The position numbers and the translations under genes were made by a program. A model generated the notes under the pieces. The model was not told the origin of the DNA. It made no database searches and saw nothing but the letters and a program-made list of their open reading frames with translations. DNA of 64,000 nucleotides from Lysobacterales bacterium (GTDB lineage: Bacteria; Pseudomonadota; Gammaproteobacteria; Xanthomonadales; SZUA-36), in NCBI GenBank assembly GCA_014238945.1, contig JABAAB010000047.1, positions 1 to 64,000 on the forward strand, in the 5' to 3' direction. Below are positions 8,534-17,947 of the stretch, piece by piece. The first letter of the stretch is position 1, and every line of letters starts with the position of its first letter.

Positions 8534-9067
8534 ATGGTTTCATTCAAGCAAAGGCATGGCTGGTTTTTACGACCAAAACTCAAGAGACTGCAAGACATGC
8601 AGGCTGAGATCTATCGCCAACTGTTGTTACTGATTCCCGATCAGGTCGCACACTACGACTCATTCAAGTCCCGCGTATCAGGTTCACCGCTGTTGCGGAT
8701 GGATATCCTGGAGCGTCATGCGTACACCCAGTTTCTTCGACTTACCTACCACTTTGAAAACAGTGAAGAGAAAGAGGGACATTGTGAAATTTCGCCTGAT
8801 GCTCATATCCGTTTGTACCGGGATGCGCGCCTGGCCGAAGTGACTTCCTTTAACCCTCAGCAGGGCTGTACCCGGCTCGCCCACCCTGCTTTTCCGCAGC
8901 AACAGTTGTTTCAACGCAGCTGGCGGCAAAACCTTGCACTGGACAAGTGGCTGGGGTATCTGATCCACCAGGGTCACAACGTCATCACGATGCGACCGGC
9001 CAATAACATGATCAGCAACAATCAGTCACAATCAGTGATTGCGACCATGGCTTCAAAATCCGTTTGA
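8534..9067 (+). CDS. DUF1249 (YqiB-like) protein
   Basis: The 177-residue product matches the DUF1249 family of small cytosolic gammaproteobacterial proteins of unknown function (E. coli YqiB). Matching features are the helical N-terminus ending LLLLIPD, the IRLYRDARLAEV strand pair, and a helix with the LDKWLGYLIHQGH pattern near the C-terminus. A tail of about 25 residues rich in Asn, Ser and Gln extends beyond the usual family end. No ribosome site precedes ATG 8534, yet conserved sequence begins soon after it. The stop codon lies within the -35 box of the tRNA promoter. Confidence 0.8.
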   Translation: MVSFKQRHGWFLRPKLKRLQDMQAEIYRQLLLLIPDQVAHYDSFKSRVSGSPLLRMDILERHAYTQFLRLTYHFENSEEKEGHCEISPDAHIRLYRDARLAEVTSFNPQQGCTRLAHPAFPQQQLFQRSWRQNLALDKWLGYLIHQGHNVITMRPANNMISNNQSQSVIATMASKSV

Positions 9068-9092
9068 CACTTAAGCCTTAACTGAGTAAGAT
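9064..9092 (+). promoter_or_regulatory. Strong sigma-70 promoter for tRNA-Ala/tRNA-Glu
   Basis: TTGACA at 9064-9069 and TAAGAT at 9087-9092 are separated by exactly 17 bases. A GC-rich discriminator (GCGCGCC, 9094-9100) follows, as in stringently controlled stable-RNA promoters. The -35 contains the TGA stop of the upstream DUF1249 gene. The start site would fall near 9099, a few bases before the mature tRNA-Ala end. Confidence 0.85.
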
Positions 9093-9104
9093 TGCGCGCC
9101 TTGC

Positions 9105-9180
<76 letters not shown>

Positions 9181-9182
9181 AT

Positions 9183-9258
9183 GTCCCCATCGTCTAGAGG
9201 CCTAGGACACTGCCCTTTCACGGCGGCAACAGGGGTTCGAATCCCCTTGGGGACGCCA
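9183..9258 (+). tRNA. tRNA-Glu (anticodon TTC)
   Basis: A 76-base cloverleaf two bases after tRNA-Ala. The 5' GTCCCCA pairs with the 3' TGGGGAC. The anticodon stem CTGCC/GGCGG (one mismatched end pair) has loop CTTTCAC, giving TTC. The T-arm GGGGTTCGAATCCCC is perfect and CCA is encoded. It shares the transcript of tRNA-Ala. Confidence 0.97.
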
Positions 9259-9293
9259 CATACAAGGCGTTGATTGTGAAAGAGTTAACGCGG

Positions 9294-9326
9294 AAAAGGT
9301 CACTCGATTGAGTGGCCTTTTTTTAT
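9294..9326 (+). terminator. Intrinsic terminator of the tRNA operon
   Basis: AAAAGGTCACTC and GAGTGGCCTTTT form a stem with one G-T pair around a GATT loop, followed by a run of T. It sits 36 bases past tRNA-Glu. Confidence 0.85.
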
Positions 9327-9725
9327 TCTGCAGGTCCCAGACCTGGTATACAAATGGCAGATTCCCTGATGATGCTGATCTTTGTGTCAGTCATTCATAT
9401 TTACGAAAATCTGTGCTGCAGGTATAGACCTAAATGGTCCGACACTGTCAAATTTTTTTGCAGATTACTTTCCGTGCGACGCGTTCCCCGAATGGGATTA
9501 CGCTGACTTTTGAACTGTTCACCCCCCGCCCAGTTACAGCAAATCCCAAATTGTGACCCATTCATTGAATTCAGCGGACCTGTAATAATTAACACAGACA
9601 GGAACAATATCCTGATTCATTTTTCTTACGATTTCCCAGACCCTGGCCGTTTCCTGATTCAGCAGCAATTCATCATTACACCCATAAACTACATGCCAGG
9701 TTTCGATCCAATCTGGAGATTCAAG
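9327..9725. other. Intergenic region before the His-rich protein gene
   Basis: About 400 bases with no gene I can support. Open frames run through it but have no ribosome sites or recognisable sequence. The His-rich gene's frame also stays open upstream, but its signal peptide and GGAG site place its start at 9726. Confidence 0.45.
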
Positions 9726-10145
9726 ATGAGTAAAAAGCTTCTGGTCATGTTGTTCACAACCGCATTGGTTTTCATGCCCGGTGTGAGCCAGGCCGGACAT
9801 AATAAACATGGCCATCACGGCGGTCATTTCAATGGGCACGTTTCCCATCATTCCAACAAACACTCGCGGCGTCACCACCGGTATCGCAACCGCCATCAAG
9901 GTCATCACGGCCACCTCGCATTTCGAGATGGGGTTCGCTTTGCCGCTGGAGTCATGCTTCTGGGTTCAATAGTTCACACGATCAATACCCATAATCATAG
10001 GGAAGTGGTGTATAGGCCTGCTCGGAACACTGCTGAAGTGAATTATGGATACCAATTTGATCCAGACGGGCAATGTGTAGAAGTAAGCATAAATCAACAT
10101 GGTCAGGAAGTCTGGACCAATGTCGATGCCTCATACTGTCATTAA
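9726..10145 (+). CDS. Secreted His-rich, probably metal-binding protein
   Basis: No named family is recognised. The 139-residue product begins with a clean signal peptide ending near VSQA (residues 20-23). A stretch of about 45 residues in which roughly every second or third residue is His, with Lys, Arg and Gly, follows. The second half is ordinary sequence with a hydrophobic segment near residues 70-84 and two cysteines, in GQCVEV and SYCH. Periplasmic binding of Ni, Zn or Cu is a reasonable inference. The start at 9726 has GGAG seven bases upstream. The gene stands alone between tRNAs and ppsR. Confidence 0.7.
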   Translation: MSKKLLVMLFTTALVFMPGVSQAGHNKHGHHGGHFNGHVSHHSNKHSRRHHRYRNRHQGHHGHLAFRDGVRFAAGVMLLGSIVHTINTHNHREVVYRPARNTAEVNYGYQFDPDGQCVEVSINQHGQEVWTNVDASYCH

Positions 10146-10358
10146 TGCCAGAAGCACCGTTCCCATTCGATAAAGCGGGCACATACTAGGAAATAAATAG
10201 CTGGATGTCCCGTATGGTCATGAATTGGTGCGGAATGCAGGTGAACTTTCGCGGTTGTTGAAGTGGCACGGATATTCGTTCTTGAGTTGTTTTCGACTTG
10301 CTGTGTTGATCTGACCTGACCGCTTCTGCGTCCTCTGTTGGATTGCCTGTGTAGCTGG

Positions 10359-11174
10359 TTAGAACATTTCTTTTTGTAGTCCCAATTCCATTAGCACACG
10401 ACTGGATATTTCCTCAATGGAACTGTGGGTGGTATGCAGGACTGGTATACCTTCGCTGCGCAGCAGCGTATCCGCCAGGTCGACTTCCTTGTGACACTGC
10501 TTTAAGGAGGCATAACGACTGTTGGGTCTGCGGGTTTCCCGGATCTGCGCCAACCGGTCCGGTTCAATCATGAAACCAACAATTTTTCTTTTGTGCCGAC
10601 GCAGAAAATGCGGCAAACGCAACTCATCCAGATCATCCTCAGTCAATGGATAATTTGCCGCTTTGACCCCGTAGTGCAATGCCATATACAGACAGGTAGG
10701 GGTCTTGCCAGAGCGTGAAACACCCACGATTATCAAATCGGCCTTACCAAACTCCAGGCTGATACCGTCATCATGATTCAATGCGAAATTTGTCGCATCC
10801 ATGCGGTCTTCATAGCGGTCAATGTCTTTCAGACCATGGGTCTGTCCAACAGAAGGCTGAGCCTTGATACCCAGGGTATCCTCCAATGTACCCAGAAAAG
10901 CCAGAAACAGGTCCAGTACGACCCCCTTGCTGTCATGTATCAGGGCTGATATTTGCCCATCGACTATCGTATTAATAACGATCGGGGGAGCCTGATCCTT
11001 TTCAAAGGCTTCATTAATTTTCAGAACCGCATCCATAGCAGCTTCTTCATCGTTCACAAAGGGTATACGCACCTGTGCAAACTCAATTTCAGCAAACTGG
11101 ATCAACAAACTGTGTCCGAGCGCCTCCCCCGTTATCGCGGTTCCGTCGGATACAATAAATACCGTGCGTGACAT
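10359..11174 (-). CDS. ppsR: PEP synthase regulatory kinase/pyrophosphorylase (DUF299)
   Basis: PpsR inactivates PEP synthase by ADP-dependent phosphorylation of a threonine next to its catalytic His, and reactivates it by phosphate-dependent removal. The 271-residue protein starts MSRTVFIVSDGTAITGE and has the P-loop GVSRSGKT at 151-158, both typical. It diverges from ppsA across about 125 bases, a common arrangement that ties regulator to target. Confidence 0.95.
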   Translation of the reverse strand: MSRTVFIVSDGTAITGEALGHSLLIQFAEIEFAQVRIPFVNDEEAAMDAVLKINEAFEKDQAPPIVINTIVDGQISALIHDSKGVVLDLFLAFLGTLEDTLGIKAQPSVGQTHGLKDIDRYEDRMDATNFALNHDDGISLEFGKADLIIVGVSRSGKTPTCLYMALHYGVKAANYPLTEDDLDELRLPHFLRRHKRKIVGFMIEPDRLAQIRETRRPNSRYASLKQCHKEVDLADTLLRSEGIPVLHTTHSSIEEISSRVLMELGLQKEMF

Positions 11175-11299
11175 TCAAACGTCCTTTGTATTAGTCATGA
11201 CATGTAATACGTGGTAAAAACAGATTGATGAATAGTAAGTGATTACGCGCACTTGTAAAATGCCAAGTGTGCACAACTTTCCTCTGGAGGGATTCTGAT

Positions 11300-13675
11300 T
11301 TGAATCGATATATTGCTTGGCTGAACGAAACCGGAATGGACGATCTCGACCAGGTTGGTGGCAAAAACGCATCACTCGGGGAGATGATCAGTCAGTTGGA
11401 CGGTTTGGGTGTTCGTGTACCCGGTGGTTTCGCAACCACTGCTTATGCCTACCAGGAGTTTCTCAATCAGTCGGGTTTGAAACAAAAGATTGATAAGCAG
11501 CTTGACGCCCTGGACGTGGATGATATCCAACAACTGACCAGGGTGGGTCAAGATATCCGCCAGTGGGTTCTTAAGACGCCCTTTGTCAAGGAATTTGATC
11601 TGGCCGTTACCGATGCCTGGGAACAGCTCAAGTCAGTCATTGGTGATGATCCTTCGGTTGCGGTGCGTTCTTCAGCGACAGCAGAAGACCTGCCCGATGC
11701 CTCCTTTGCCGGTCAACAGGAAACATTTCTCAATGTTCGGGGCCTGACGGAGGTAAAAAGTAAAATCCGGGAAGTCTTTGCTTCTTTGTATAACGACCGG
11801 GCCATAGCCTACAGGGTTCACCAGGGTTTCGATCATGCTGCGGTGTCTTTGTCAGCAGGGATCCAGACTATGGTTCGTTCTGACCTTGCATCCAGTGGCG
11901 TCATGTTCACGCTGGATACTGAATCTGGCTTTGACGACGTAGTATTCATCACCTCATCCTGGGGATTGGGTGAAATGGTAGTCCAGGGCGCGGTAAATCC
12001 TGATGAATTTTATGCCTACAAACCCAACCTGAAACAACAAAAACCAGCCGTATTGCGCCGCACTCTCGGTAGCAAGGCGATCAAGATGGTCTACAGCCCC
12101 GACGCTGAAAACTCAGGGGGCGGTGTGCATACCGTTGATGTGCCCATGGAAGACCAACGGCGATTTAGTCTCGTGGACGACGAGGTAGAAGAATTGTCCC
12201 GTCAGGCATTGATCATCGAGCAACACTACGGTCGCGCGATGGATATCGAATGGGCCAAGGACGGTCAGAATAATAGACTGTACATTGTCCAGGCCCGACC
12301 GGAAACGGTTAAAAGCCGAACAAGAGGACAGGCCATTGAACGCTACCGCCTGGCCGAGCGTGGCAAGGTTCTGTGTGAAGGCCGCAGTATTGGCCAAAGG
12401 ATCGGGGCAGGTAAAACCCGTGTCATCGATTCCATTGAGGATATGTTCGAAGTACGCGAAGGCGATGTCCTGGTAACCGACATGACCGACCCTGACTGGG
12501 AACCGGTAATGAAACGTTCGGCCGCCATCGTTACCAATCGTGGGGGAAGAACCTGTCACGCCGCGATCATTGCCCGGGAACTCGGAATACCCGCAGTGGT
12601 GGGTTGTGGTGACGCGACGAGGTTTGTACCCGATAACACCGACGTCACAGTTTCCTGTGCCGAGGGTGAAACCGGTTATGTTTATGCTGGCAAGTTGGAC
12701 TTCAAGATCCAGCGGGATGACCTGCAGGCCATGCCGGAAGCACCGCTCAAGATCATGATGAATGTGGGCAATCCGGACCGGGCTTTCGATTTTTCGCGAA
12801 TTCCCAATGCGGGTGTTGGCCTCGCACGTCTGGAATTCATTATCAACCGCATGATCGGAGTCCACCCCAAGGCGTTGTTGGAATACCAGTCACAGCGTGG
12901 TGATGTTCGTGAACTTATTGACAAGAGAATTGCAGGCTACGATGGACCGGTCGAGTTTTACGTGGACCGGCTTTGCGAGGGAATATCAACCATTGCAGCC
13001 GCGTTTTTCCCGGCTCCCGTGATCGTACGGCTGTCAGATTTCAAGTCAAATGAATATGCCAACCTGGTCGGCGGTCGAAATTACGAGCCACACGAAGACA
13101 ACCCAATGCTGGGGTTTCGTGGCGCCAGCAGGTACGTATCCGAAGAGTTCCGCGATTGCTTTGAACTGGAATGTCGCGCATTGAGAAAAGTCCGTGAAGT
13201 CATGGGGCTGAAAAATATCTGGGCGATGATACCGTTTGTGCGCACCACCGGGGAAGCCCGTGCAGTCATCGACGTGATGCACGAATTCGGTCTGGAACAG
13301 GGCAAGCATGATCTGAAGATCATCATGATGTGTGAATTGCCATCCAATGCGCTGTTGGCCGACGAATTCCTCGATATCTTTGACGGTTTCTCTATCGGTT
13401 CCAATGATATGACCCAACTTACACTGGGGCTGGACAGGGATTCAGCCGATATAGCTCATTTGTTTGATGAACGGGATGAAGCCGTCAAGGCTATGCTGTC
13501 ACTGGCGATCCAGGCCTGTGTGGCACGTGATAAATACATCGGTATCTGTGGACAGGGGCCATCGGACCACCCTGATCTGGCCGAATGGCTTCTGGATCAA
13601 GGTATCCAGAGCATGTCGCTGAATCCAGATACCGTTGTCGAGACCTGGTTGAGACTGGCGCAATATAAATCCTAG
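11300..13675 (+). CDS. ppsA: Phosphoenolpyruvate synthase
   Basis: PpsA makes PEP, AMP and phosphate from pyruvate and ATP for gluconeogenesis. The N-terminal ATP-binding domain has [11 protein letters not shown] and [17 protein letters not shown]. The swivelling domain carries [14 protein letters not shown] with phospho-accepting His420, and the C-terminal PEP-binding domain has [11 protein letters not shown] with Cys750. The TTG at 11300 is chosen because GGAGGG at 11286-11291 sits 8 bases upstream and the protein then begins at the conserved [19 protein letters not shown] region; length is 791 residues. Thr419 next to His420 is the expected PpsR target. It ends tail-to-tail with orn, sharing the CCTAGG palindrome. 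Confidence 0.96.
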   Translation: MNRYIAWLNETGMDDLDQVGGKNASLGEMISQLDGLGVRVPGGFATTAYAYQEFLNQSGLKQKIDKQLDALDVDDIQQLTRVGQDIRQWVLKTPFVKEFDLAVTDAWEQLKSVIGDDPSVAVRSSATAEDLPDASFAGQQETFLNVRGLTEVKSKIREVFASLYNDRAIAYRVHQGFDHAAVSLSAGIQTMVRSDLASSGVMFTLDTESGFDDVVFITSSWGLGEMVVQGAVNPDEFYAYKPNLKQQKPAVLRRTLGSKAIKMVYSPDAENSGGGVHTVDVPMEDQRRFSLVDDEVEELSRQALIIEQHYGRAMDIEWAKDGQNNRLYIVQARPETVKSRTRGQAIERYRLAERGKVLCEGRSIGQRIGAGKTRVIDSIEDMFEVREGDVLVTDMTDPDWEPVMKRSAAIVTNRGGRTCHAAIIARELGIPAVVGCGDATRFVPDNTDVTVSCAEGETGYVYAGKLDFKIQRDDLQAMPEAPLKIMMNVGNPDRAFDFSRIPNAGVGLARLEFIINRMIGVHPKALLEYQSQRGDVRELIDKRIAGYDGPVEFYVDRLCEGISTIAAAFFPAPVIVRLSDFKSNEYANLVGGRNYEPHEDNPMLGFRGASRYVSEEFRDCFELECRALRKVREVMGLKNIWAMIPFVRTTGEARAVIDVMHEFGLEQGKHDLKIIMMCELPSNALLADEFLDIFDGFSIGSNDMTQLTLGLDRDSADIAHLFDERDEAVKAMLSLAIQACVARDKYIGICGQGPSDHPDLAEWLLDQGIQSMSLNPDTVVETWLRLAQYKS

Positions 13676-14247
13676 GATCTTTCTGTTTTATCCTGTCCGC
13701 CGAATTCCCCCATGAATTGCCGGTAATAACGTAATTCACCAATGGATTCCCTGATGTCCGACAAGGCTTCATGGCGGTTTTCTTTTTTGTACCGGCACTT
13801 GATTGCCGGCATCCAGTGAGTCGCCAGCACTTTGATGGTGCTTACATCCAGATGCCGGTAATGAAACCAAGCTTCCAGTTCCGGCATCAATCGGGCCATG
13901 AACCTGCGATCCTGGCAAATGCTGTTCCCACACATGGGTGACGTTCCCGGATTTACCCAGGGTTTCAGAAACTCAAGGGTTTTGGTTTCCGCACTGCGCA
14001 ATGTGTCTTTACTGTTGATGACACGCTGCCACAGACCGGTATCAGTATGGTGGCTGCGGTTCCAGTGATCCATTGCCTTTAACACACGCTCATCGTGGTA
14101 GATGGCACACACAGGGCCTTCCGCAAGCTCATTCAATTCAAAGTCAGTGACAACCGTGGCAATCTCCAGGATGCTATCGGTAACGGTGTTCAGACCGGTC
14201 ATTTCAAGATCCAACCAGATCAGGCGTTCATTTTTTACTTCAGACAT
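13672..14247 (-). CDS. orn: Oligoribonuclease
   Basis: Orn is a DEDD-family 3'-5' exonuclease that degrades dinucleotides, including pGpG from cyclic-di-GMP turnover. The 191-residue product begins [19 protein letters not shown], with the catalytic DLE, and continues with [11 protein letters not shown] and the [11 protein letters not shown] end motif, which supplies the last acidic residue. The ATG at 14247 has an AGGGAAAG site upstream; a longer frame upstream is not conserved. It diverges from rsgA, the usual neighbour pair. Confidence 0.95.
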   Translation of the reverse strand: MSEVKNERLIWLDLEMTGLNTVTDSILEIATVVTDFELNELAEGPVCAIYHDERVLKAMDHWNRSHHTDTGLWQRVINSKDTLRSAETKTLEFLKPWVNPGTSPMCGNSICQDRRFMARLMPELEAWFHYRHLDVSTIKVLATHWMPAIKCRYKKENRHEALSDIRESIGELRYYRQFMGEFGGQDKTERS

Positions 14248-14354
14248 GTATCTTTCCCTGTTTCGGGCACTATACCGACCGATTTGCCCCAATGCCATGC
14301 CCGGATCTGCTACTGCGGTTACAATGTCCCGATGAACACGACTCAAAACACCAA

Positions 14355-15272
14355 GTGACAAACCCCTCCCGGTTACGGGCACTGGTGTTGGTATCTTATG
14401 GCAGCCAGGGTGTCGTGTTACTGGAGGATGGGGTACGCAAGAAATGTAAATTCAGGCGCGGAGTCGGTCGCCCTTATTGCGGAGACCGGGTACTGGTCGG
14501 CAACGCAGATGATAATTCACTGGTGGTCGAATCAATTTTGCCACGCAAGAATTATTTTGTTCGGGCTGACGAGCGTCAGCGGAAACACGTCATCGCAGCC
14601 AACCTGGACCAGGTGGTCATCGTGATTGCATCCCGGCCCCTGCCCTCGCGTGACCTGATGGAACGCTACCTGCTGGCAGTCCATAGCCTTGGAATTGAAC
14701 CCATCATCGTATTGAACAAGACCGACCTGGACGTGGCTGCGGGAGAAACTGCGGCCGGTGCTTCTGTTATCGCCCATCTGCCCGAGTACCAGTCACTGGG
14801 TTATACCGTCATTCGCACCAGTTGCAAGGCCCCACCTGGCATCGAAGGGTTACGGCCTGAACTACAGGATCGCACCAGCGTGCTCGTGGGGCAGTCGGGT
14901 GTCGGTAAATCGTCTTTGATCAACCAGTTGTTGCCCGATATTGACATCCAGACCGGTGCTCTTTCGAAAGCAACAGGCAAGGGAACGCATACAACGACAG
15001 CGACCACGCTGTACGAGTTTACGGCGGGTGGTTACCTCATCGATTCACCCGGTGTGTGGGAATATGGTATCTGGAAACTGGAGCGAGATGAGCTTGCCGC
15101 CGGTTTTATAGAATTCAACTCCTGGCTTGGCGGTTGTCGTTTTAACAACTGTGTACACAGCAGTGAGCCGGATTGTGCGATCAAGCAGGCGGTGATCGAT
15201 GGTCAAATCCAGGAGTGGCGTTATCAATCCTATTTGCGTCTGTTATCCCAGAACAGTAAGACGTTTAACTGA
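14355..15272 (+). CDS. rsgA: Ribosome small-subunit-dependent GTPase RsgA
   Basis: RsgA is a circularly permuted GTPase that helps mature the 30S subunit. The order G4 (NKTDL), G1 (GQSGVGKSS), then G3 (DSPG) shows the permutation. An N-terminal OB-fold and a C-terminal zinc motif ([15 protein letters not shown]) are present. I favour the GTG at 14355, which gives 305 residues beginning at the conserved OB strand, but its ribosome site is poor; an in-frame ATG at 14292 would add 21 unconserved residues. It lies divergent to orn. Confidence 0.93.
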   Translation: MTNPSRLRALVLVSYGSQGVVLLEDGVRKKCKFRRGVGRPYCGDRVLVGNADDNSLVVESILPRKNYFVRADERQRKHVIAANLDQVVIVIASRPLPSRDLMERYLLAVHSLGIEPIIVLNKTDLDVAAGETAAGASVIAHLPEYQSLGYTVIRTSCKAPPGIEGLRPELQDRTSVLVGQSGVGKSSLINQLLPDIDIQTGALSKATGKGTHTTTATTLYEFTAGGYLIDSPGVWEYGIWKLERDELAAGFIEFNSWLGGCRFNNCVHSSEPDCAIKQAVIDGQIQEWRYQSYLRLLSQNSKTFN

Positions 15273-15373
15273 TTTCTCACGCCAACAGGACGCCCGAATC
15301 GATGATTCTAGACAGAAGCGGTTTATGGTATTCTGAATTCTCCTTAAGCAAAGATACAAAGTGGAGAAAGACG

Positions 15374-15658
15374 ATGACAAGGATTGTTCTGGCTTTCATG
15401 CTGACTTTGACCTTCAACTCCGTTAGCGCGGACGTGCTGATTATTGACGAAGTGCGCCAGGCAGGCCGTATGCAGTTACCTCAGAACGGCCAAAGCAAAT
15501 CAGATATCGAGGCAAAATTCGGAACACCGACAACAAAGAATACGGCGGTGGGTGACCCACCTATTTCCAGTTGGCGATACGCGACCTACAGCGTCTATTT
15601 CGAGCACGACCTGGTACTGTTTACCGTACTGCATTCGGGTGCAGTCATAGAAAAATAG
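15374..15658 (+). CDS. Small exported protein, possibly BamE/SmpA-like fold
   Basis: The 94-residue protein has a signal peptide ending near NSVSA (residue 19) and a compact domain. The pattern of a helix with KSDIEAKFGTP followed by SSWRYATYSVYFEHDLVLFTVLH resembles the SmpA/BamE-like fold, but there is no lipobox cysteine. The ATG at 15374 has GGAGAAAG upstream. It precedes the TraB-family gene by 55 bases. Function is unknown. Confidence 0.65.
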   Translation: MTRIVLAFMLTLTFNSVSADVLIIDEVRQAGRMQLPQNGQSKSDIEAKFGTPTTKNTAVGDPPISSWRYATYSVYFEHDLVLFTVLHSGAVIEK

Positions 15659-15713
15659 GCACAAGGTTTGCTTCTGCGCTATCCTTGCGCCTTTTTCGCA
15701 GAATCGGATTTTC

Positions 15714-16919
15714 ATGCCTGAAGCAGACACCATCGCTACACAGCAACCGCAACGGAATATCGTCCGGGGCGGTGTCAACTATGTACTGCTCGGAACCGCC
15801 CACGTTTCACGTGCCAGCGTCGATGCTGTAATTGAAATGGCCGATAGCGGTGAATTCGATGCCATCGCAGTAGAACTTTGTCCGGCAAGACACCACGCAC
15901 TGACCCGAAAGCAGCAGTGGAAGGACATGGATCTGTATCGAATTATTCGCGAGAAAAAAGCGGGCCTGGTGATGGCCAACCTGGCTCTGGGTGCCTATCA
16001 GCGACGAATTGCAGAGCAATTCGGAATCGAACCGGGTGCGGAACTTAAAGCTGCTGTTGAAGCAGCCTCCAGACATGACCTGCCCTTGCAGTTGGTCGAT
16101 CGCGATCTTGCCACCACATTGAAGCGCAGTTACCGGGCAATCCCCTGGTACAAACGCATGATGTTAACCGCTGGCCTGGCCATGAGTACGGTTAGCTCCG
16201 AGGAAATAGATGAAGAGCAGATCGAAAAATTAAAGGAGGGCGACATACTCGAATCAACGTTCACTGAGTTTGCACAGCAATCCCCCGAGTTGTACGAGGC
16301 ATTGATTGAAGAACGTGACCGCTTCATGGCAGCACGCTTACGCCAGGAAAACCAGGACAATACCGGCTCAAATGTGCTGGTGGTGGTGGGCGCGGGTCAT
16401 CTGGATGGACTGGCCAAATTCCTTGAATCAGATCAGCGGGACCCTCAGACTGAAGTCGAGAATTTGTCCCAACAACCATCGCCACGAAGCTGGCTCAAGT
16501 TCATTCCCTGGATTATTGCCGCGCTGGTTCTAACCGGATTCTGGCTTGGTTTTTCCCGCAGCCCCGAACTTGGCTGGCAATTGGTTACCCTGTGGGTGGT
16601 TATTAACGGCGGTCTGGCCGCGCTGGGGGCGATGCTCGCACGTGGGCACCCGCTGACCATTTTGAGTGCAATGCTGGCTGCGCCACTGACATCACTCAAC
16701 CCGGCCATTGCTGCCGGAATGGTCACAGGCGTGGTGGAATCATGGCTGCGAAAGCCAAAAATATCCGATCTTGAACGTCTGCGTGATGATACGACGACAG
16801 TCAAAGGCTGGTTCAAAAACCCGGCAACACGCATTTTACTGGTATTCTTTTTCTCCAATTTGGGTTCTGCAATTGGCACCTGGGTTGCAGGTTTCCGGAT
16901 ATTTGATGCGTTAAGCTGA
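15714..16919 (+). CDS. TraB/PrgY-family membrane protein
   Basis: The family is named for the enterococcal pheromone-shutdown protein and belongs with TIKI/EreA-type putative metal-dependent proteases. Motifs seen are GTAHVS (about residues 27-32), VELCPAR, and GAGHLDG near residue 223, which supply the expected His and Glu residues. After a cytosolic-looking domain of about 250 residues come four or so membrane spans (about 265-395). The 401-residue length is usual for the membrane form. Its role in bacteria without pheromone systems is unknown. Confidence 0.82.
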   Translation: MPEADTIATQQPQRNIVRGGVNYVLLGTAHVSRASVDAVIEMADSGEFDAIAVELCPARHHALTRKQQWKDMDLYRIIREKKAGLVMANLALGAYQRRIAEQFGIEPGAELKAAVEAASRHDLPLQLVDRDLATTLKRSYRAIPWYKRMMLTAGLAMSTVSSEEIDEEQIEKLKEGDILESTFTEFAQQSPELYEALIEERDRFMAARLRQENQDNTGSNVLVVVGAGHLDGLAKFLESDQRDPQTEVENLSQQPSPRSWLKFIPWIIAALVLTGFWLGFSRSPELGWQLVTLWVVINGGLAALGAMLARGHPLTILSAMLAAPLTSLNPAIAAGMVTGVVESWLRKPKISDLERLRDDTTTVKGWFKNPATRILLVFFFSNLGSAIGTWVAGFRIFDALS

Positions 16920-16948
16920 ATCAATGACTGGTTATTATCACTAACAGT

Positions 16949-17926
16949 ATGAAAATCGGATCGTACAAGCTCAGTAACCCAATCGCGCTGGCTCCCATGG
17001 CCGGGGTGACTGACCGCCCATTTCGACAACTTTGCCGGAAGCTGGGCGCAGGATATGTGGTCACCGAAATGGTTACCTCAAATCCAACCCTCCGGAACAC
17101 CCGCAAGACCACTTTGCGGAGTAACTTCAATGGTGAGGCCACACCGGTTGCGGTACAGATAGTGGGAACCTGCCCGGAAAGACTGGCTCAGGCAGCACAT
17201 TACAATGTTGGATTAGGCGCACAGGTCATTGATATCAACATGGGCTGTCCGGCAAAAAAGGTCTGTAATAAACTGGCGGGTTCCGCCCTGCTTGACGATC
17301 CTCCCCTGGTCAAACGGATACTGGATTCCGTCATTGCCGCAGTTGATGTGCCCGTGACACTGAAAATCCGCACCGGACAGACTCCATCGGACAGGAATGG
17401 AGTTGAAATTGCACGTATCGCAGAACAATGTGGCATCAGCGCCTTGGCTGTACATGGTCGCACGCGTTCAGAACGGTTTCGCGGACAGGCGGAATACGAA
17501 ACCATAAGGCAAATTTGTAAGGATATTTCCATACCGGTGTTTGCCAACGGGGATGTGACCACTGCGCAGCAGGCAAGGTATGTGCTGGAATACACCGGTG
17601 CCAGCGGTTTGATGATCGGCCGGGCTGCGCAGGGGAATCCATGGATATTCCGAGAATTGAATCACTTTCTGGAACAAGGTCGGACACTGGCACCGCCAAC
17701 ACCCGCAGAGATAAGACGGGTCATGCGTGATCACCTGCAACGACTGTACCAGCATTATGGCACCACCCTCGGTGTGCGCGTTGCACGCAAACACATCGCT
17801 TGGTATCTCAAAGGACGTAAGGGAACAAAATCCGTGGTGTATGATTTAATGCGTGTACAAACCGCAAATGAACAACTTCATTTGCTGGAACAACATTTTT
17901 CAACCCAGTCCAGACTGGCAGCCTGA
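16949..17926 (+). CDS. dusB: tRNA-dihydrouridine synthase B
   Basis: DusB is an FMN/NADPH enzyme that reduces U17 in the tRNA D-loop. The 325-residue product shows APMAGVTDRPFR, the catalytic-Cys block NMGCPAKKV, HGRTR and the FMN-binding MIGRAAQGNPW, and aligns end to end with E. coli DusB from memory. In many gammaproteobacteria dusB is followed by fis; here the next gene is a DUF349 protein and no fis is present. The ribosome site is weak. Confidence 0.95.
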   Translation: MKIGSYKLSNPIALAPMAGVTDRPFRQLCRKLGAGYVVTEMVTSNPTLRNTRKTTLRSNFNGEATPVAVQIVGTCPERLAQAAHYNVGLGAQVIDINMGCPAKKVCNKLAGSALLDDPPLVKRILDSVIAAVDVPVTLKIRTGQTPSDRNGVEIARIAEQCGISALAVHGRTRSERFRGQAEYETIRQICKDISIPVFANGDVTTAQQARYVLEYTGASGLMIGRAAQGNPWIFRELNHFLEQGRTLAPPTPAEIRRVMRDHLQRLYQHYGTTLGVRVARKHIAWYLKGRKGTKSVVYDLMRVQTANEQLHLLEQHFSTQSRLAA

Positions 17927-17947
17927 TAAGAAACGAACCGGACCCCA

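Noticed and set aside
9312..9506. Short open frame just after the tRNA terminator
   Set aside because: It starts inside the terminator stem and has no ribosome site or recognisable sequence.
12113..12865. Long antisense open frame inside ppsA
   Set aside because: It is a shadow of ppsA codon use; no family match or ribosome site. Similar shadows occur opposite recJ, carB, dnaK and mfd.
15660..15713. GCGC...GCGC hairpin followed by T residues before the TraB-family gene
   Set aside because: The stem is only about four base pairs and the T-run is interrupted; too weak to call a terminator.
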